A model generated the notes under the pieces. It did not search any database and had not been told where the DNA came from. It saw only the letters and a program-made list of their open reading frames with translations. From NCBI RefSeq assembly GCF_005144885.1, contig NZ_CP039690.1, forward strand, positions 3,547,001 to 3,611,000: 64,000 nucleotides of DNA, read 5' to 3'. The position numbers and the translations under genes were made by a program. Each line of letters starts with the position of its first letter. The first letter of the stretch is position 1. This DNA is from Phreatobacter stygius (GTDB lineage: Bacteria; Pseudomonadota; Alphaproteobacteria; Rhizobiales; Phreatobacteraceae). Below, piece after piece: positions 53,302-63,458 of this stretch.

Positions 53302-53572
53302 GATTGTCTCCATCTGTTCGGGCACAGAAATGTTGGCGCGGATCGCGAGGCTGCGAACCCGCGCAAAGCCGCGGCCGACCCCAGTCGAAAACGGGCCGCG
53401 GCGAGCGACAGGCTGAAGCCGGGCGGGGCAAAAATGTGGCCGAACCGGTCACGCGCCGCCACAGTTCTGTAACCAATTGAAAGATTGCGTGAACTTAAAT
53501 CGGTTGACTTTTTCCGCGGCGAGGCCTTCCGCGCCGGGTCATTTCGTCATCTCCGATCACGCTTCACCGAAT

Positions 53573-54319
53573 CTATCTCCAATCGCCCAGAACCGCCTGG
53601 ACGACCGCCAGCGCCGCCACCGCGGCGGTGTCGGCCCGAAGGATCCGCGGCCCGAGCGACAAGGCGATCGTTCGCGGCCTTTTGCTGATCATGGCCCGCT
53701 CCTCGGGTGCGAAACCGCCTTCCGGCCCGATCAGGACAGCCAGCGGCTGCGGCGCGGATGCGAAGGGCTGCAGTGCCTCGGCCGGATTGGCGATCGCCGC
53801 ATCCTCGTCGCAGAAGACAAGCAGCCGATCCGCCGGCAGCGCGGCGAGCACCGTTGGCAGAGGCTTCATGTCGTCGCACGGGGTAACCGACAAGACGCCA
53901 CATTGTTCCGCGGCCTCGATGGCATTGGCGCTGACCCGTTCAAGGTTCAGCCTGCCGACCTGGGTGTAGCGGGTGGTCACCGGCACCAGCCGCGACGCGC
54001 CCATTTCCACCGCCTTTTGAACCATGTAGTCGAGGCGTGCCTGTTTCAGCGGCGCGAAGATCAGCCAGAGGTCGCTCGCATCGGTCTGTGGCCGGACCTG
54101 GTCCTCGACCAGCAGTTCGACCGCTTTCTTGGCAGCGCGCCTGAGCCTGGCGCGCCATTCGCCGTTCACTCCGTCGAAGACATGCAGGACCGCGCCGTCG
54201 GCCAGCCTCATCACATTGACGAGATAATTGGTCTTGTCGCGGTCGCAGGCGATCACCGTGCCGGGACCGAGCGGCCCTTGCACGAACAGCCGCGTCGCGC
54301 CGAAGTCGTAGAGCGCCAT
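53573..54319 (-). CDS. rsmE: 16S rRNA (uracil(1498)-N(3))-methyltransferase
   Basis: A 248-residue SPOUT methyltransferase of standard length. It has an N-terminal PUA-like domain (RLFVQGPLGPGTVI, NYLVNVMRLADGAVLHVFDG), then the knotted SAM-binding domain with FAPLKQARLDYMVQKAVEMG, LIGPEGGFAPEE and LSLGPRILRADTAAVAAL. It methylates U1498 of 16S rRNA in the assembled 30S subunit. I chose the ATG at 54319. It is divergent from a secreted unknown protein gene. Confidence 0.96.
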   Translation of the reverse strand: MALYDFGATRLFVQGPLGPGTVIACDRDKTNYLVNVMRLADGAVLHVFDGVNGEWRARLRRAAKKAVELLVEDQVRPQTDASDLWLIFAPLKQARLDYMVQKAVEMGASRLVPVTTRYTQVGRLNLERVSANAIEAAEQCGVLSVTPCDDMKPLPTVLAALPADRLLVFCDEDAAIANPAEALQPFASAPQPLAVLIGPEGGFAPEERAMISKRPRTIALSLGPRILRADTAAVAALAVVQAVLGDWR

Positions 54320-54536
54320 GATCTGAAACAACCTCGCCTTGCCGTCTTTTCGCGGATAGCGCCGGGATCTCTTGCTGGCAAGGACGAGGCGACGTCGCGG
54401 ACGCGGCGCGCGAGAATGTGCTAGGGTCCAGGACCTGGCCGCGCCGGGGTGCCGCATTGCCACGATCCTGTCGGATTGATATGGAGAATGCCGTTTTTTG
54501 CAGTTCCGCCTTCCTGCGGACACCTTCCGGGGCCGA

Positions 54537-55025
54537 ATGATGCGCTGTGCTCTGCCGAACCGCACCTTGTTTCTCGGGCTGATCGCTGCCGGAGCGCTTG
54601 CCGTTGCCGTGCCGGCCAATGCCAACGAGATTTGCCAGAGCGAGTTTCAACCGCTGTTGCAGAGCCACCAGCAGGTGATGCAGCAGACCCAGGCGGCCAT
54701 GCCACGCGGCCGGCCGACCAATTTTGATCAGGCCCGTGCCAATGCCCAGCGCGCTTGCACGGCGCTCGGCAATGCCCAGACCTCGTTCGAGCGGCTGAAG
54801 AAATGGGTCACCGACAATGGCGACTTCTGCCGCCTGCCGGATACGATGATCAACGACGTCTCGACCGGTCTGACCAATGTCATCCGCAATCGCCGTCAGG
54901 CCTGCCAGGGGGTTGCGACGCTCGACCGGCAGCGCCGCCAGGCCGAGGCCGGCGGTGCCAATCCCTTCGCGCCCCAGGCGGGTCGCCGGCCGCAACTCGA
55001 CCTGCGCACGCCCGGCGCGCTGTAA
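54537..55025 (+). CDS. Exported hypothetical protein with four cysteines
   Basis: A 162-residue protein with an N-terminal signal peptide (RTLFLGLIAAGALAVAVPAN) and a mature helical region. It contains four Cys spaced through it (EICQSEF, RACTALG, DFCRLPD, QACQGVA), probably two disulfides in the periplasm. The C-terminus is proline/arginine-rich. No family is recognised. Starts at 54537 and 54540 (two adjacent ATGs) are equivalent. It lies 6 bp upstream of ubiA on the same strand, so co-transcription is likely, though no functional link is evident. Confidence 0.75.
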   Translation: MMRCALPNRTLFLGLIAAGALAVAVPANANEICQSEFQPLLQSHQQVMQQTQAAMPRGRPTNFDQARANAQRACTALGNAQTSFERLKKWVTDNGDFCRLPDTMINDVSTGLTNVIRNRRQACQGVATLDRQRRQAEAGGANPFAPQAGRRPQLDLRTPGAL

Positions 55026-55031
55026 GCCGCC

Positions 55032-55973
55032 ATGACGATGACCGAGGGCCGGGTTGCCGATGCCGTCCGCGGCTCGTGGGTGGACACGCTCGCTCCGGCA
55101 TCCTGGCGTCCCTATCTCAGGCTTGCCCGCGCCGACCGGCCGATCGGCTCCTGGCTCCTGCTGCTGCCATGCTGGTGGTCGGCGGCTTTTGCCGCGATCG
55201 CCGCTGGCCAGGCGCTGCCCAATCTCTGGCACATGGCGCTGTTCGCCATTGGCGCGGTCGCCATGCGCGGTGCCGGCTGCACCTATAACGATCTGGTCGA
55301 TCGCGACATCGATGCCATGGTCGAGCGGACGCGCTCGCGGCCCTTGCCCTCCGGCCAGGTGACTGGGCGCCAGGCGAAGCTGTTCCTGATGGCCCAGGTG
55401 GTGGTCGGCGCGCTGGTGCTGCTGGCGCTCGCCAAGCCTTTCGCCTGGGCGCTGGGCATCGCCTCGATCGCCATCATCGCCATCTATCCCTTCATGAAGC
55501 GCATCACCTCCTGGCCGCAATCGGTGCTCGGGCTGGCCTTCTCGTGGGGCGCGCTGATGGGCTGGGCGGCGGCCTTCGACAGGCTCGATGCGGCGCCGAT
55601 CCTGCTTTATGCCGGATCGATCCTCTGGGTCATCGGCTACGACACCATCTACGCCCATCAGGACCGGGAAGACGACGCCATTGTCGGCGTCAGGTCGACC
55701 GCGCTCCTGTTCGGCGAGCGCACGCCGCTGTTCCTGTCGCTGTTCTATTCCGGCGCGGTCTTCCTGTTCGCGGTGGCGCTCTGGACGCTGGGCGGCTCGG
55801 TCCTCGCCTATTGCGGGCTCGCCGCCTTCGCGCTTCACCTGGCCTGGCAGGTCGCCCGCATCGACATTGCCGATCCGGCTCTTTGCCTGCGGCTGTTCAA
55901 GTCGAACCGCGATGCCGGATTGATCTTCCTGGCCGGCCTGATGGCCGAAGCGGCGCTGCGCGCCGCCGGCTGA
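55032..55973 (+). CDS. ubiA: 4-hydroxybenzoate polyprenyltransferase
   Basis: A 313-residue inner-membrane enzyme with about eight TM helices. The allylic diphosphate motifs are NDLVDRDIDAMVERTRSRPL in the first cytosolic loop and DTIYAHQDREDDAIVGVRST in the second. RLARADRPIGSWLLLLPCWW at the start is typical of UbiA. It attaches the polyprenyl tail to 4-hydroxybenzoate in ubiquinone synthesis. Its stop codon directly abuts the stop of the convergent chemoreceptor gene (TGA at 55971-55973, TCA from 55974). Confidence 0.95.
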   Translation: MTMTEGRVADAVRGSWVDTLAPASWRPYLRLARADRPIGSWLLLLPCWWSAAFAAIAAGQALPNLWHMALFAIGAVAMRGAGCTYNDLVDRDIDAMVERTRSRPLPSGQVTGRQAKLFLMAQVVVGALVLLALAKPFAWALGIASIAIIAIYPFMKRITSWPQSVLGLAFSWGALMGWAAAFDRLDAAPILLYAGSILWVIGYDTIYAHQDREDDAIVGVRSTALLFGERTPLFLSLFYSGAVFLFAVALWTLGGSVLAYCGLAAFALHLAWQVARIDIADPALCLRLFKSNRDAGLIFLAGLMAEAALRAAG

Positions 55974-57683
55974 TCAGGCCGCCCGCACTTCGGCGACGAA
56001 AGCCTTGAGGGCGCCGTCGATGCTGGCGGAACTGCCGGCGAGCCGCTGGGTGGCTTCGTCGACCTGCCCGGCCGACCTGCCGGTTCCGGTCGCCGCGCGA
56101 TCGACATCGATGATCGAGCTGCGCGCGGTATCGGCATGGCCGTTGGCTTCCGCGATCGCCCGCGAAATCTCGCGCGTCGAAAGCTGCTGCTCCTCCACCG
56201 CCGCCGCGATCGTCGTGGTGATCTGATCCATCGCCCCGATGGTCTCGGTGATCGTGCCAATGGCGGAGACCGTGCCGCTGGTTGCCGCCTGCATCCGTCC
56301 CACCTGCGCCGAGATTTCCTCGGTCGCCCTGGCCGTCTGTCCGGCCAGCTGCTTCACTTCCGAGGCGACCACCGCAAAGCCCTTGCCGGCTTCACCGGCG
56401 CGGGCGGCCTCGATGGTGGCGTTGAGCGCGAGCAGGTTGGTCTGCTCGGCGACCTGGGTGATCAGGCCGACCACTTCGCCGATCTTGCGCGCGGCGCTGT
56501 CGAGTTCCGCAACCCGGCTGGATGTGTCGCCGGCCTGCTTGACCGCCCGTCCGGTCACCTCCGAGGAGGCGGCAACCTGGCTGCCGATCTCGGCGATCGA
56601 CGCGGTCAGCTGTTCGGCGGCACTGGCAACCGCGCTCATGTTGGCGGTGGCCTCATCGGTCGCGCCGGAAGCTGCGCCGACCTGCGCCGCCATGGCGCGG
56701 GAGGCGGCGTTCAGCTCGCCGGCGCTCGAGCCGAGATCGCCGACCGCCTTTTCCGCTTCGCCGATCCGTTCCGCCATGGTCTTCTCGAAGGTCATGATCG
56801 CGGCTTCGAGCCGGCCGGCGCGGGCGTCACGCGCCTGGGCCTCGGCAAGGCGGAGGGCTTCGGCCTCCCGCGCCGCTCTTGCTCCATCGCGCAGGATTGT
56901 CAGTGCGCGCGTCAGATCGCCGATCTCGTCGGCCCGGGTCGTCGCCGGGATGGTGCTGTCCAGATCGCCGCCGGCGACCCGTTCGAGTGCCGCGGTGGCC
57001 GCGACCAGCGGCCTGACCGCGCGACGGACGATGACTGCCGAGAGCAGGCCCAGGACCAGCACCACCAGGGCCAGCGACACGATCATCGCGGTCAAGGTCT
57101 TGAGCGCCGCGGCGTGCAGCTCTTCGGTGGCAATGCCGATGAACAGGATGCCGATCACGCTGCCATTTGCGCCGATGACCGGCTGATAGGCGGTGTAGAA
57201 CGACCGGCCGAACAGCACGGCTGGACCATAATAGGCCCTGGCCTGACGCAGCGCGGCCTGCGCCGGGTGGTCGGCGGCGAGCGACGTGCCGACCGCGCGA
57301 TCGCCGTTCTCCTTTTTCAGGTTGGTGGTGCGCCGGATGAAGGCGCCCTTCTCGTCGGTCACGAAAATGGTCGCAACGCCGCCGACCGCCTGCACTGTCC
57401 GGTCGACGATCGCATGATCCGCGAAGGTCGGCATGGCGGGGATGCGCACCTCCGACACCCGCTCGCCGGCGATCGTGAAGCGGGCGTCCGCATGGGCTGC
57501 CCCGAACAGCACGGCGAGCGTCCGGGTATTGGTCTGGGCGTCTGCGACCGCGCGTTCCGCATTGCGCGTCTCGATCAATTGCCAGCCGGCGAGCACGATG
57601 AGGCAGGCGGTGAAGAGCAGGATCGCGGTGACGAAGGCGACCGCTTTGGCGCCGATTTTCAGGACTGGAAGGCGGGAGACCAT
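55974..57683 (-). CDS. Methyl-accepting chemotaxis protein
   Basis: A protein of about 569 residues. It has an N-terminal TM helix (about 12-33) and a periplasmic single-Cache-like sensor (about 40-185, with [21 protein letters not shown] and [11 protein letters not shown]). A second TM helix (about 193-218), a HAMP domain ([22 protein letters not shown]) and the MCP signalling domain follow. The hairpin tip is [28 protein letters not shown] (quoted in part: [19 protein letters not shown]), with [14 protein letters not shown] after it. No CheR-docking pentapeptide is at the C-terminus. I preferred the ATG at 57683; a TTG at 57707 with GGAGGGGA before it is possible. The ligand is unknown. Confidence 0.94.
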   Translation of the reverse strand: MVSRLPVLKIGAKAVAFVTAILLFTACLIVLAGWQLIETRNAERAVADAQTNTRTLAVLFGAAHADARFTIAGERVSEVRIPAMPTFADHAIVDRTVQAVGGVATIFVTDEKGAFIRRTTNLKKENGDRAVGTSLAADHPAQAALRQARAYYGPAVLFGRSFYTAYQPVIGANGSVIGILFIGIATEELHAAALKTLTAMIVSLALVVLVLGLLSAVIVRRAVRPLVAATAALERVAGGDLDSTIPATTRADEIGDLTRALTILRDGARAAREAEALRLAEAQARDARAGRLEAAIMTFEKTMAERIGEAEKAVGDLGSSAGELNAASRAMAAQVGAASGATDEATANMSAVASAAEQLTASIAEIGSQVAASSEVTGRAVKQAGDTSSRVAELDSAARKIGEVVGLITQVAEQTNLLALNATIEAARAGEAGKGFAVVASEVKQLAGQTARATEEISAQVGRMQAATSGTVSAIGTITETIGAMDQITTTIAAAVEEQQLSTREISRAIAEANGHADTARSSIIDVDRAATGTGRSAGQVDEATQRLAGSSASIDGALKAFVAEVRAA

Positions 57684-57813
57684 CTCGGGCTTTTCCTGGG
57701 GGTGCAAATCCCCTCCAGGAAGCCGATCTGGTGGTTAATAGTCTCGTAAGAGCGCTGCGGTTTTGACCGATGACGTGAGAAATTGCCCGCTAATGCAGCT
57801 TGCGGTGGAGCTT

Positions 57814-58779
57814 TCAACGGCGTGCCAGGATGGCGCGCGCCTTGCCGCTGTCCTCGTCCATCTGGGCGATCAGCGCGTCCAGTCCGTCGAATTTCAGCTC
57901 TTCCCGGATATAGCCGGCGAAAGCGACGTCGACTTCGCGGCCGTAGAGATCGCCGGAGAAATCGAAGACATGGACTTCCAGAAGCGGCGCGCCATTGTCG
58001 AAGGTCGGCCGCCGGCCGAAACTGGCGACCGCGTCGTGCCAGATACCGTCGAGGCCGAGCTTCACGGCATAGATGCCATGGGCGAGCTGGCTATTCGGGT
58101 CGAGCCGGAGATTGGCGGTCGGATAGCCGAGCGTCCGGCCGCGCTTGTCGCCATGGATGACCTCGGTCGAAATGAACCAGGCGTGGCCGAGCAGCGCGTT
58201 GGCGTCCTCGATGCGGCCGCTCATCAGCGCATCGCGGATGGCGGTCGAGGAGACGGTCGCCTCGCCGTCGCAGAGCGCGGTCATGCGGGTCACGTCGAAG
58301 CCGTGGACGATACCCGCCTCGATCAGGCTCTGGGCATTGCCGGCGCGCGCCGCGCCATAGTGGAAATCCTGGCCGATGACCACATGGGCGGCCTTGAGCC
58401 AGCCGACCAGCACCTGCGTGACGAAGTCCTCGGCCGACAGCGCAGCAAACGCCTTGTCGAAGCCGGCGATCGCCACCGCATCAAGCCCAAGGGCCGCCAG
58501 CAGCCGGATCTTGGTTGGTCCGTCGGCCAGCCGGAACAGCGGCCGATCCGGCTGGAAAAAAGCCCGTGGATGCGGCTCGAAGGTGAGCACCAGAGCTTTG
58601 CGGCCGAGCCTCCTGGCCAACCCCACCGTCTGCTCGATGACATATTGGTGGCCGCGATGAACCCCGTCGAAATTGCCGATCGCGATCACGCCGCCGGCCA
58701 GCGTGTCCGGCATCGGCGTGGCCTGGGCAAGCACGGGAAAGGCGGGCGATGGCCGCTGGGGCGGCAGGATCAGAGGCAT
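57814..58779 (-). CDS. ribF: Bifunctional riboflavin kinase/FAD synthetase
   Basis: A 321-residue protein with both domains. The N-terminal FMN adenylyltransferase (about 1-180) has IGNFDGVHRGHQYVI, LTFEPHPRAFF and the VVIGQDFHYG segment. The C-terminal kinase (about 190-315) has VIHGDKRGRTLGYPTANL and the GIYAVKLGLDG and EVHVFDFSGDLYG blocks. It makes FMN and FAD from riboflavin in the cytosol. It lies downstream of the MaoC-type gene in the same direction (65 bp). Confidence 0.97.
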   Translation of the reverse strand: MPLILPPQRPSPAFPVLAQATPMPDTLAGGVIAIGNFDGVHRGHQYVIEQTVGLARRLGRKALVLTFEPHPRAFFQPDRPLFRLADGPTKIRLLAALGLDAVAIAGFDKAFAALSAEDFVTQVLVGWLKAAHVVIGQDFHYGAARAGNAQSLIEAGIVHGFDVTRMTALCDGEATVSSTAIRDALMSGRIEDANALLGHAWFISTEVIHGDKRGRTLGYPTANLRLDPNSQLAHGIYAVKLGLDGIWHDAVASFGRRPTFDNGAPLLEVHVFDFSGDLYGREVDVAFAGYIREELKFDGLDALIAQMDEDSGKARAILARR

Positions 58780-58843
58780 GGAACTCGGGATCGCGGAATT
58801 GACGGGCAGGGCGCGCGGACCCTGCCGTCCGGCGCTTGCGCCG

Positions 58844-59296
58844 TCAAGCCGCCGACATGAGTTCGAGGCGCGAGGGAACCCTTACCCAGGCTTCGCCGTC
58901 GAGCACGACGGTTGCATCGACCGCGCATTCACAGGCGAGCCGTGCCCTTTGCCGTCCCTCGATCAGCTCGGCCACCTCGACATGGATGCGCACGACATCG
59001 CCGATCTTCACCGGCGCCTTGAAGTTCAGCGTCTGCGACATGTAGATCGCGCCGGGTCCGGGCAGGCGCGTCCCGATGACCGCCGAGATCAGGCTGGCGG
59101 TATAGAGCCCATGGGCGATGCGCTGGCCGAAACGGGTCTTCGACGCATAGAGCTCGTTCAGGTGGATCGGGTTCTGGTCGCCGGAAATATCGGCGAAACC
59201 GACGATATCCTGGTCGGTGACCGTCTTGAACACCAACTCGGACAGGCCGAGCGTCAGGTCTTCGAAAGCCAGGGAGCGAATTGCGCGAACAGGCAT
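58844..59296 (-). CDS. MaoC family dehydratase (R-specific enoyl-CoA hydratase type)
   Basis: A 150-residue hotdog-fold protein. The hydratase motif is present: FADISGDQNPIHLNELYASKTRF followed by IAHGLYTASLIS, supplying the Asp/His catalytic dyad (D and H of DxNPIH). IYMSQTLNFKAPVKIGD completes the pattern. It would hydrate enoyl-CoA to (R)-3-hydroxyacyl-CoA, for beta-oxidation links or PHA. The ATG at 59296 is preceded by GGAGGTAAC. It lies between the ridA terminator hairpin and ribF. Confidence 0.92.
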   Translation of the reverse strand: MPVRAIRSLAFEDLTLGLSELVFKTVTDQDIVGFADISGDQNPIHLNELYASKTRFGQRIAHGLYTASLISAVIGTRLPGPGAIYMSQTLNFKAPVKIGDVVRIHVEVAELIEGRQRARLACECAVDATVVLDGEAWVRVPSRLELMSAA

Positions 59297-59349
59297 GGTT
59301 ACCTCCAGGGGAAGGCACAATCACCAGATTCATGCTGCAGCGCAATAGG

Positions 59350-59371
59350 ACCAAGGGCGAAGGCCCTTGGT
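59350..59371 (-). terminator. Hairpin terminator after ridA
   Basis: A perfect 9-bp stem, ACCAAGGGC/GCCCTTGGT, with a 4-nt GAAG loop (CTTC on the minus strand) lies 29 nt past the ridA stop and upstream of the MaoC-type gene. Confidence 0.55.
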
Positions 59372-59400
59372 CATCCCGGTTCCGGGTCCCGTACCCGCTC

Positions 59401-59787
59401 CTAGTCCTGCACGGCCTCGCCCTCGATCTCGACCAGGAAGTCCGGCCGGGCGAGCCCTGCGACCTGGATATAGGTGGCGGCGCAGACATGGCTGCCGAGC
59501 TTGCGCGCCCTGACGGTACGGAATGTCGCGACGGCGTCCGGCACGGTCACCAGGGTGACGACCTTGACCAGGTTTCCGATCTCCATGCCGCCGGCTTTGA
59601 CGACGGCGATCAGATTGTCGAAAGCCTGTTCGAACTGGGCTTCCAGGCCTTCGGCCACGGTGCCGTCGGGACGGGACGCGACCTGGCCGGAAATGATCAG
59701 GCGGCGGCCGGTGAGCTGGTGGATCGCGCCGTGGCGATAGCTCGGCGCCGGGGCGTGAACGGTCGGTGGGTCGAAGAAGCTCGGCAT
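59401..59787 (-). CDS. RidA family protein
   Basis: A 128-residue YjgF/YER057c/UK114-fold protein. Recognisable parts are LIISGQVASRPDGTVAEGLEAQ (quoted in part: ISGQVASRPDGTV), QFEQAFDNLIAVVKAGG, NLVKVVTLVT and the C-terminal VAGLARPDFLVEIEGEAV. The Arg of the ARPDFLVEIE motif, which binds the carboxylate of imine substrates in true RidA, is present. Trimeric enzymes of this type hydrolyse reactive enamines and imines. Subfamily, and hence substrate, is uncertain. Confidence 0.9.
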   Translation of the reverse strand: MPSFFDPPTVHAPAPSYRHGAIHQLTGRRLIISGQVASRPDGTVAEGLEAQFEQAFDNLIAVVKAGGMEIGNLVKVVTLVTVPDAVATFRTVRARKLGSHVCAATYIQVAGLARPDFLVEIEGEAVQD

Positions 59788-59981
59788 GAAAACTCCGCGC
59801 GTTGGGGTGGCCGGTTGGAAACGGCATTATTGTGGGGGAATGCGGCCTTTCGTCTATGGTTCATTCGAGACGAATCAGCGCGATTCGAGGCACTGTCGCG
59901 CCAGCGCGCATTCGCACATGACGCCGCCCGCAGTGAATGCGCGCTCTGATCTTCACGCCGGGGGATGAAGACCGCTCAGCC

Positions 59982-61589
59982 ATGCCTCGTTCGGGTTCCT
60001 TCTTCGTTGCACTCTGCATGGTGACGATCGCCGTTTCGGTCGCGGCCTTGGCCTATCTTGTCGCCAATGTCGAAGCCGGCTTTTCAACCGCCATCGGGTT
60101 CGGCCTGCTGCTCGCCATGGTGATCGGCCATCTCGGCTCGCAGCGTTCCGGCGACCGTCTGGTGGTCGAGGCGAGGCTCGCCGACTTGACCCGTGTGACC
60201 GGCGATGTCGCACGCGACATGACCGAGCTGGCGCGCCGGGTCGAACGCTTCGAAACCATGGCGATGGACAAGGCCCGGGCCGCCACCGAGCCGATCGCCG
60301 AAGAGATCGGTCAGCTCGGCGCGCTGGTCAAACAATTCGCCGAGACACTGCAGGTCCATGAAGCGGCGATCGTCCGGGCGACGGCGGTGGCCGTCCAGCC
60401 GGCCGCAGCGCTCCCGCCGGTCGGCCCGCTCGCCGCCTCGCTTTCGGCGGCGGTGCCGGCAACGTCGCCGGATACCGAGCTGCCGCCGCAGGCCGCCGAT
60501 GTGCCGGTGGCGGCCGCCACGCAGGCGCAAGGCGCGAACTCGCAGCGCCTGATCGAGACGCTTCGCCAGCGTCTCGACCGGTCGGATCTGGCGCCGGCCC
60601 TCGAGGCCGTGCTGCCCGACGTCTTTGACGGGCTGTCGCGGGCCGAGGCTGTCGCGTCGATCACCGCCGCGATCGACAGCCGGCGCATCGATCTCTACCT
60701 GCAGCCGATCGTGACTTTGCCGCAGCGCAAGGTGCGCTGGTACCAGGCTTCGGTCCGGCTGCGCAGCGCCGACGGCGACCTGCTCCTGCCGTCGGACTAT
60801 CGCGAACTGGCTGAAACCGCCGGCTTGATGCCGGCGCTCGATGTCGAGGCGCTCGGCCGTTGCATCCAGGTGGTCCGCCGGCTGACCTCGCGCAATCGCG
60901 ATGTCGGGCTCGTCTGCGACCTGGCTGGTGTCTCGCTTGGCGACGCGGCCTTCTCCACCGAGCTTGTCGCTTTGCTCGACGCCAACCGGGCACTGGCCGG
61001 TTCGCTTGTGCTCGGCTTCCGGCAGGACGCGGTGCGCAACCTGTCGCCGCTCGATATCGAGACGCTCGGCGCGCTATCCGATCTCGGTTTCCGTTTCGCC
61101 ATGGATGGTGTCGGCGACCTGCGCATCGAACCGCGCGACCTCGCCGAAAAAGGCTTCCGCCAGATCAAGGTCCCGGCCGATCTCATGCTGGCCCGCGCCG
61201 GCGCGGCGGGCGCGGCGATCCATCCAGCCGATCTTGCCGGCCTGTTCGCCCGTTATGGCATCGATTTTGTCGTCGAGGGAATCGAGACCGAGCCGCTGGT
61301 GGTCGACCTGCTCGACTATGAGGTGAAATTCGCGCAAGGCCCGCTGTTCTCGCCGCCACGCCCGGTGCGCGCCGAGGTTCTCAGCGAGGCCGCTGCGGCA
61401 CCGGCGCCACAGCCCGCTCCGGCCGCGCGCGCGCCAAGGTCCGAGCCGCGTGCCGAGCCGCGCCCGGCCGAACCGCAGTCGCTCGGCGCCGCGGCGCTGG
61501 CGCTTGGAGCCGTTGGCGCGCCGCGCGAAGCGCGCCGGGCCGGCGGCATCGGCCAGGGATTGCGGGCGCTCATCCGCGAACGCTCCTGA
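59982..61589 (+). CDS. Degenerate EAL domain protein, TipF-like
   Basis: A 535-residue protein. Two N-terminal hydrophobic segments (about 7-25 and 32-50) are followed by a coiled-coil region (about 60-125), an Ala/Pro-rich linker and an EAL-fold domain (about 205-455). The catalytic motifs are lost: where EAL should be, the sequence reads YQASVRLR after DLYLQPIVTLPQ, and DDFGxG reads DGVGDLRI. It should therefore not hydrolyse c-di-GMP, though it could still bind it. TM segments, coiled coil and inactive EAL together resemble Caulobacter TipF, a flagellar positioning protein. The tail is proline/alanine-rich. The ATG at 59982 was chosen. Confidence 0.85.
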   Translation: MPRSGSFFVALCMVTIAVSVAALAYLVANVEAGFSTAIGFGLLLAMVIGHLGSQRSGDRLVVEARLADLTRVTGDVARDMTELARRVERFETMAMDKARAATEPIAEEIGQLGALVKQFAETLQVHEAAIVRATAVAVQPAAALPPVGPLAASLSAAVPATSPDTELPPQAADVPVAAATQAQGANSQRLIETLRQRLDRSDLAPALEAVLPDVFDGLSRAEAVASITAAIDSRRIDLYLQPIVTLPQRKVRWYQASVRLRSADGDLLLPSDYRELAETAGLMPALDVEALGRCIQVVRRLTSRNRDVGLVCDLAGVSLGDAAFSTELVALLDANRALAGSLVLGFRQDAVRNLSPLDIETLGALSDLGFRFAMDGVGDLRIEPRDLAEKGFRQIKVPADLMLARAGAAGAAIHPADLAGLFARYGIDFVVEGIETEPLVVDLLDYEVKFAQGPLFSPPRPVRAEVLSEAAAAPAPQPAPAARAPRSEPRAEPRPAEPQSLGAAALALGAVGAPREARRAGGIGQGLRALIRERS

Positions 61590-61620
61590 CCGGCCGCCGC
61601 GAACGCGCTAGGATAGAACC

Positions 61621-63444
61621 ATGCCCGTCCGCCAGCTTCCCGAAGGGATCGTCAACCGCATCGCCGCCGGCGAGGTCGTCGAGCGGCCCGCGGCCGTGGT
61701 CAAGGAACTGGTGGAGAACGCCATCGATGCCGGTGCCACGCGCATCGATGTGCTGACCGGTGGTGGCGGGCGCCGGCTGATCCGGGTCGCCGATGACGGC
61801 GCCGGCATGACCCGCGCCGATCTCGCGCTTTGCGTCGAACGCCACGCGACCTCGAAACTTGCCGGTGAAGACCTTCTCGACATCCGCACGCTCGGGTTTC
61901 GCGGCGAGGCGCTGCCCTCGATCGGTGCGGTGGCGAGCCTCACCATCACCACCCGGCACGCCGACGAGCCCCATGCCTGGGCGCTCACCGTCGATGCCGG
62001 CGACGAGGGGGAAACCATGCCGGCGGCACTCGCCCGCGGCACACGGGTCGAGGTCGAGGACCTGTTCTATGCGACGCCGGCAAGGCTCAAATTCCTGAAG
62101 AGCGACCGGGCCGAAGGCTCGGCCATCGTCGACGTGGTGAAGCGCCTCTGCCTGGCCCATCCGACCATTGCCTTTTCGCTCGCCGATGACGAGGCGGGCA
62201 CGCGCAGCTATGCCGCGCAGGCCTTTGGCGAGGCCGGGCTGCTGGCGCGCATTGGCGACGTCATGGGCCGCGACTTCGCCGACAATGCGCTGGCGCTCGA
62301 CGTTTCGCGCAACGGCGTGCGCCTGTTCGGCTTTGCCGGGTTGCCGACCTTCCACAAGGCGACTGCCGCCTCGCAATTCCTGTTCGTCAACGGCCGCCCG
62401 ATCCGCGACCGCCTGGTGCTGGGCGCGCTGCGTGGCGCCTATGCCGATGTCATGCCGCGCGATCGGCATCCGGCGGTGGCGCTGTTCATCGAGCTCGATC
62501 CGCACGAGGTCGACGTCAATGTCCATCCGGCCAAGACTGAGGTGCGCTTCCGCGATTCCGCCCTGGTCCGCGGCCTGATCGTCAGCGCCATCAGAGACGC
62601 CATTGCCCGCGCCGCCCCAACCACCGCGACCACAATCGGAACCGCGACGATCAGCGCTTTCCGGGCGCCAATGGGACGCGGTGCGCCGGCGCGCGGCTGG
62701 GATTGGCGTCACTCGCCAGCGCGACCCGGCACGGCCGGCTTCGCCGAGGCCGGCCAGGCCGCCTTCGCCCAAGCGCCATTCGGCCAGGCCACATTCGCCA
62801 TGGATATCGCGCCGGGCGCCGACGCGCGCGCCGCCGCCGTCGCTCCCGAGCCGGAGGACCTGGACCAGCCGCTGGGCGCCGCGCGCGCCCAGGTTCATGG
62901 CACCTATATCCTGGCGCAGACCCGCGACGGGCTGGTGATCGTCGACCAGCATGCCGCCCATGAGCGGCTGGTCTATGAGCGGCTCAAGCGGCAAATGGCC
63001 GAGGCTGGCATTGGCCGCCAGGCATTGCTGATTCCGATCGTCGTCGAACTCGATCCGGCCGATGCCGCCCGCCTTCTGACCCGGGCTGACGATCTCGAGC
63101 GCTTTGGCCTGGTGATCGAAGGTTTCGGGCCGGGTGCAGTGGTGGTGCGCGAGACGCCGGCGCTGCTCGGCGATGTCGACGCCGAGGCACTGACCCGCGA
63201 CTTGGCCGAACACCTCGCCGAATGGGACACGACGGATCCGCTCGAGCGCCGGCTCCTGTCGGTTGCCGCCACCATGGCCTGCCACGGCTCGGTCAGGGCA
63301 GGGCGGCTGCTGAAACCGGCCGAAATGAACGCGCTGCTGCGCGAGATGGAAGCCACCCCCGGCTCAGCCCAGTGCAATCACGGCCGGCCAACCTCGGTGT
63401 CGCTGTCGCTCGGCGATATCGAGCGGCTGTTCGGCCGGCGCTGA
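61621..63444 (+). CDS. mutL: DNA mismatch repair endonuclease MutL
   Basis: A 607-residue protein. The N-terminal GHKL ATPase has [25 protein letters not shown] and [11 protein letters not shown]. The linker is long and Gln/Ala-rich (about 345-410). The C-terminal dimerisation/endonuclease domain has the nickase motif [12 protein letters not shown] (about 441-452) and CNHGRPT (about 583-589). Presence of DQHA(X)2E(X)4E indicates a nicking MutL, usual in bacteria without MutH. It couples MutS mismatch recognition to strand incision. Confidence 0.97.
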   Translation: MPVRQLPEGIVNRIAAGEVVERPAAVVKELVENAIDAGATRIDVLTGGGGRRLIRVADDGAGMTRADLALCVERHATSKLAGEDLLDIRTLGFRGEALPSIGAVASLTITTRHADEPHAWALTVDAGDEGETMPAALARGTRVEVEDLFYATPARLKFLKSDRAEGSAIVDVVKRLCLAHPTIAFSLADDEAGTRSYAAQAFGEAGLLARIGDVMGRDFADNALALDVSRNGVRLFGFAGLPTFHKATAASQFLFVNGRPIRDRLVLGALRGAYADVMPRDRHPAVALFIELDPHEVDVNVHPAKTEVRFRDSALVRGLIVSAIRDAIARAAPTTATTIGTATISAFRAPMGRGAPARGWDWRHSPARPGTAGFAEAGQAAFAQAPFGQATFAMDIAPGADARAAAVAPEPEDLDQPLGAARAQVHGTYILAQTRDGLVIVDQHAAHERLVYERLKRQMAEAGIGRQALLIPIVVELDPADAARLLTRADDLERFGLVIEGFGPGAVVVRETPALLGDVDAEALTRDLAEHLAEWDTTDPLERRLLSVAATMACHGSVRAGRLLKPAEMNALLREMEATPGSAQCNHGRPTSVSLSLGDIERLFGRR

Positions 63445-63458
63445 CGGTCGGCGACAGC

